Shown piece after piece: positions 5,108 to 5,151 of a stretch of DNA of 5,151 nt. The DNA lies in assembly GCA_023436075.1 (NCBI GenBank), contig JAEZKS010000124.1, positions 1 to 5,151 of the forward strand, in the 5' to 3' direction. The translations under genes were made by a program, and so were the position numbers. The notes below the pieces were generated by a model. It was given only the letters and a program-made list of their open reading frames with translations, was not told the DNA's origin and ran no database searches. Every line of letters starts with the position of its first letter. Position 1 is the stretch's first letter. The stretch is from Methanobacteriota archaeon (GTDB lineage Archaea > Halobacteriota > Methanocellia > Methanocellales > Methanocellaceae).

Positions 5108-5151
5108 GGATCGGCTGACGCGCCTGCCGCCGGGCACCCGCGTGGGTTTGC
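5105..5151 (-). CDS. Possible C-terminal tail of a convergent gene (cut by window edge)
   Basis: Composition jumps back to GC-rich at about 5108. On the minus strand one frame reads into a TAA (5105-5107) exactly at this boundary, giving a basic tail TRVPGGRRVSRS. The match of stop and composition change suggests a gene converging on the transporter with T-rich DNA between them. Only 14 to 15 codons are visible and no family can be recognised. The GC-rich stretch also contains a small ACCC-GCGT-GGGT hairpin (5136-5147), so non-coding repeat DNA is an equal alternative. Confidence 0.2.
   Translation of the reverse strand, partial: KPTRVPGGRRVSRS

Overview
This window most likely comes from a methanogenic archaeon. 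Methanocellales fits best, but that name is an inference from gene content and feel, not from a database match. The archaeal evidence is the lysine 2,3-aminomutase / beta-lysine acetyltransferase pair (ablA-ablB), which makes the compatible solute N-epsilon-acetyl-beta-lysine in methanogens. AT-rich TATA-like boxes, a GGAGG Shine-Dalgarno set and short T-rich terminator-like stretches also fit. The coding DNA is moderately GC-rich, while the intergenic DNA before ablA is very AT-rich. All confidently called genes lie on the + strand.

Layout: (1) 2-217 is the 3' end of hisB (histidine biosynthesis), followed by a nested inverted repeat. (2) 351-1463 encodes a five-helix MscS-type mechanosensitive channel with a strong ribosome binding site, followed by a hairpin and T-rich DNA. 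(3) 1516-1711 is AT-rich DNA holding the likely ablA promoter and a probable untranslated leader of about 120-130 nt. (4) 1712-3040 ablA and 3033-3878 ablB overlap by 8 nt and form an operon. An 18-nt perfect palindrome covers the last codons of ablB. (5) 3879-4005 separates ablB from a ten-helix EamA/DMT transporter (4006-5013). The start region of that transporter is odd: the strong Shine-Dalgarno serves a four-codon mini-ORF that ends one base before the transporter ATG, and it sits among alternative small hairpins. (6) 5014-5151 holds three copies of a ~10-nt CACGAAGG-type unit, T-rich terminator-like DNA, and perhaps the tail of a convergent gene.

How the genes may work together: AblA isomerises L-alpha-lysine to L-beta-lysine, and AblB acetylates it to a zwitterionic osmolyte that accumulates at high salt. 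The MscS-type channel next door would release solutes on osmotic downshift. The two loci together look like a small osmotic adaptation neighbourhood, covering build-up and emergency release. The substrate of the EamA transporter cannot be read from sequence; export of an amino acid or related metabolite is only a possibility. I see no CRISPR array, tRNA, rRNA, insertion sequence or defence system. The least explained signals are the translation-initiation architecture of the transporter, the ablA leader, and the sharp base-composition change inside ablA.
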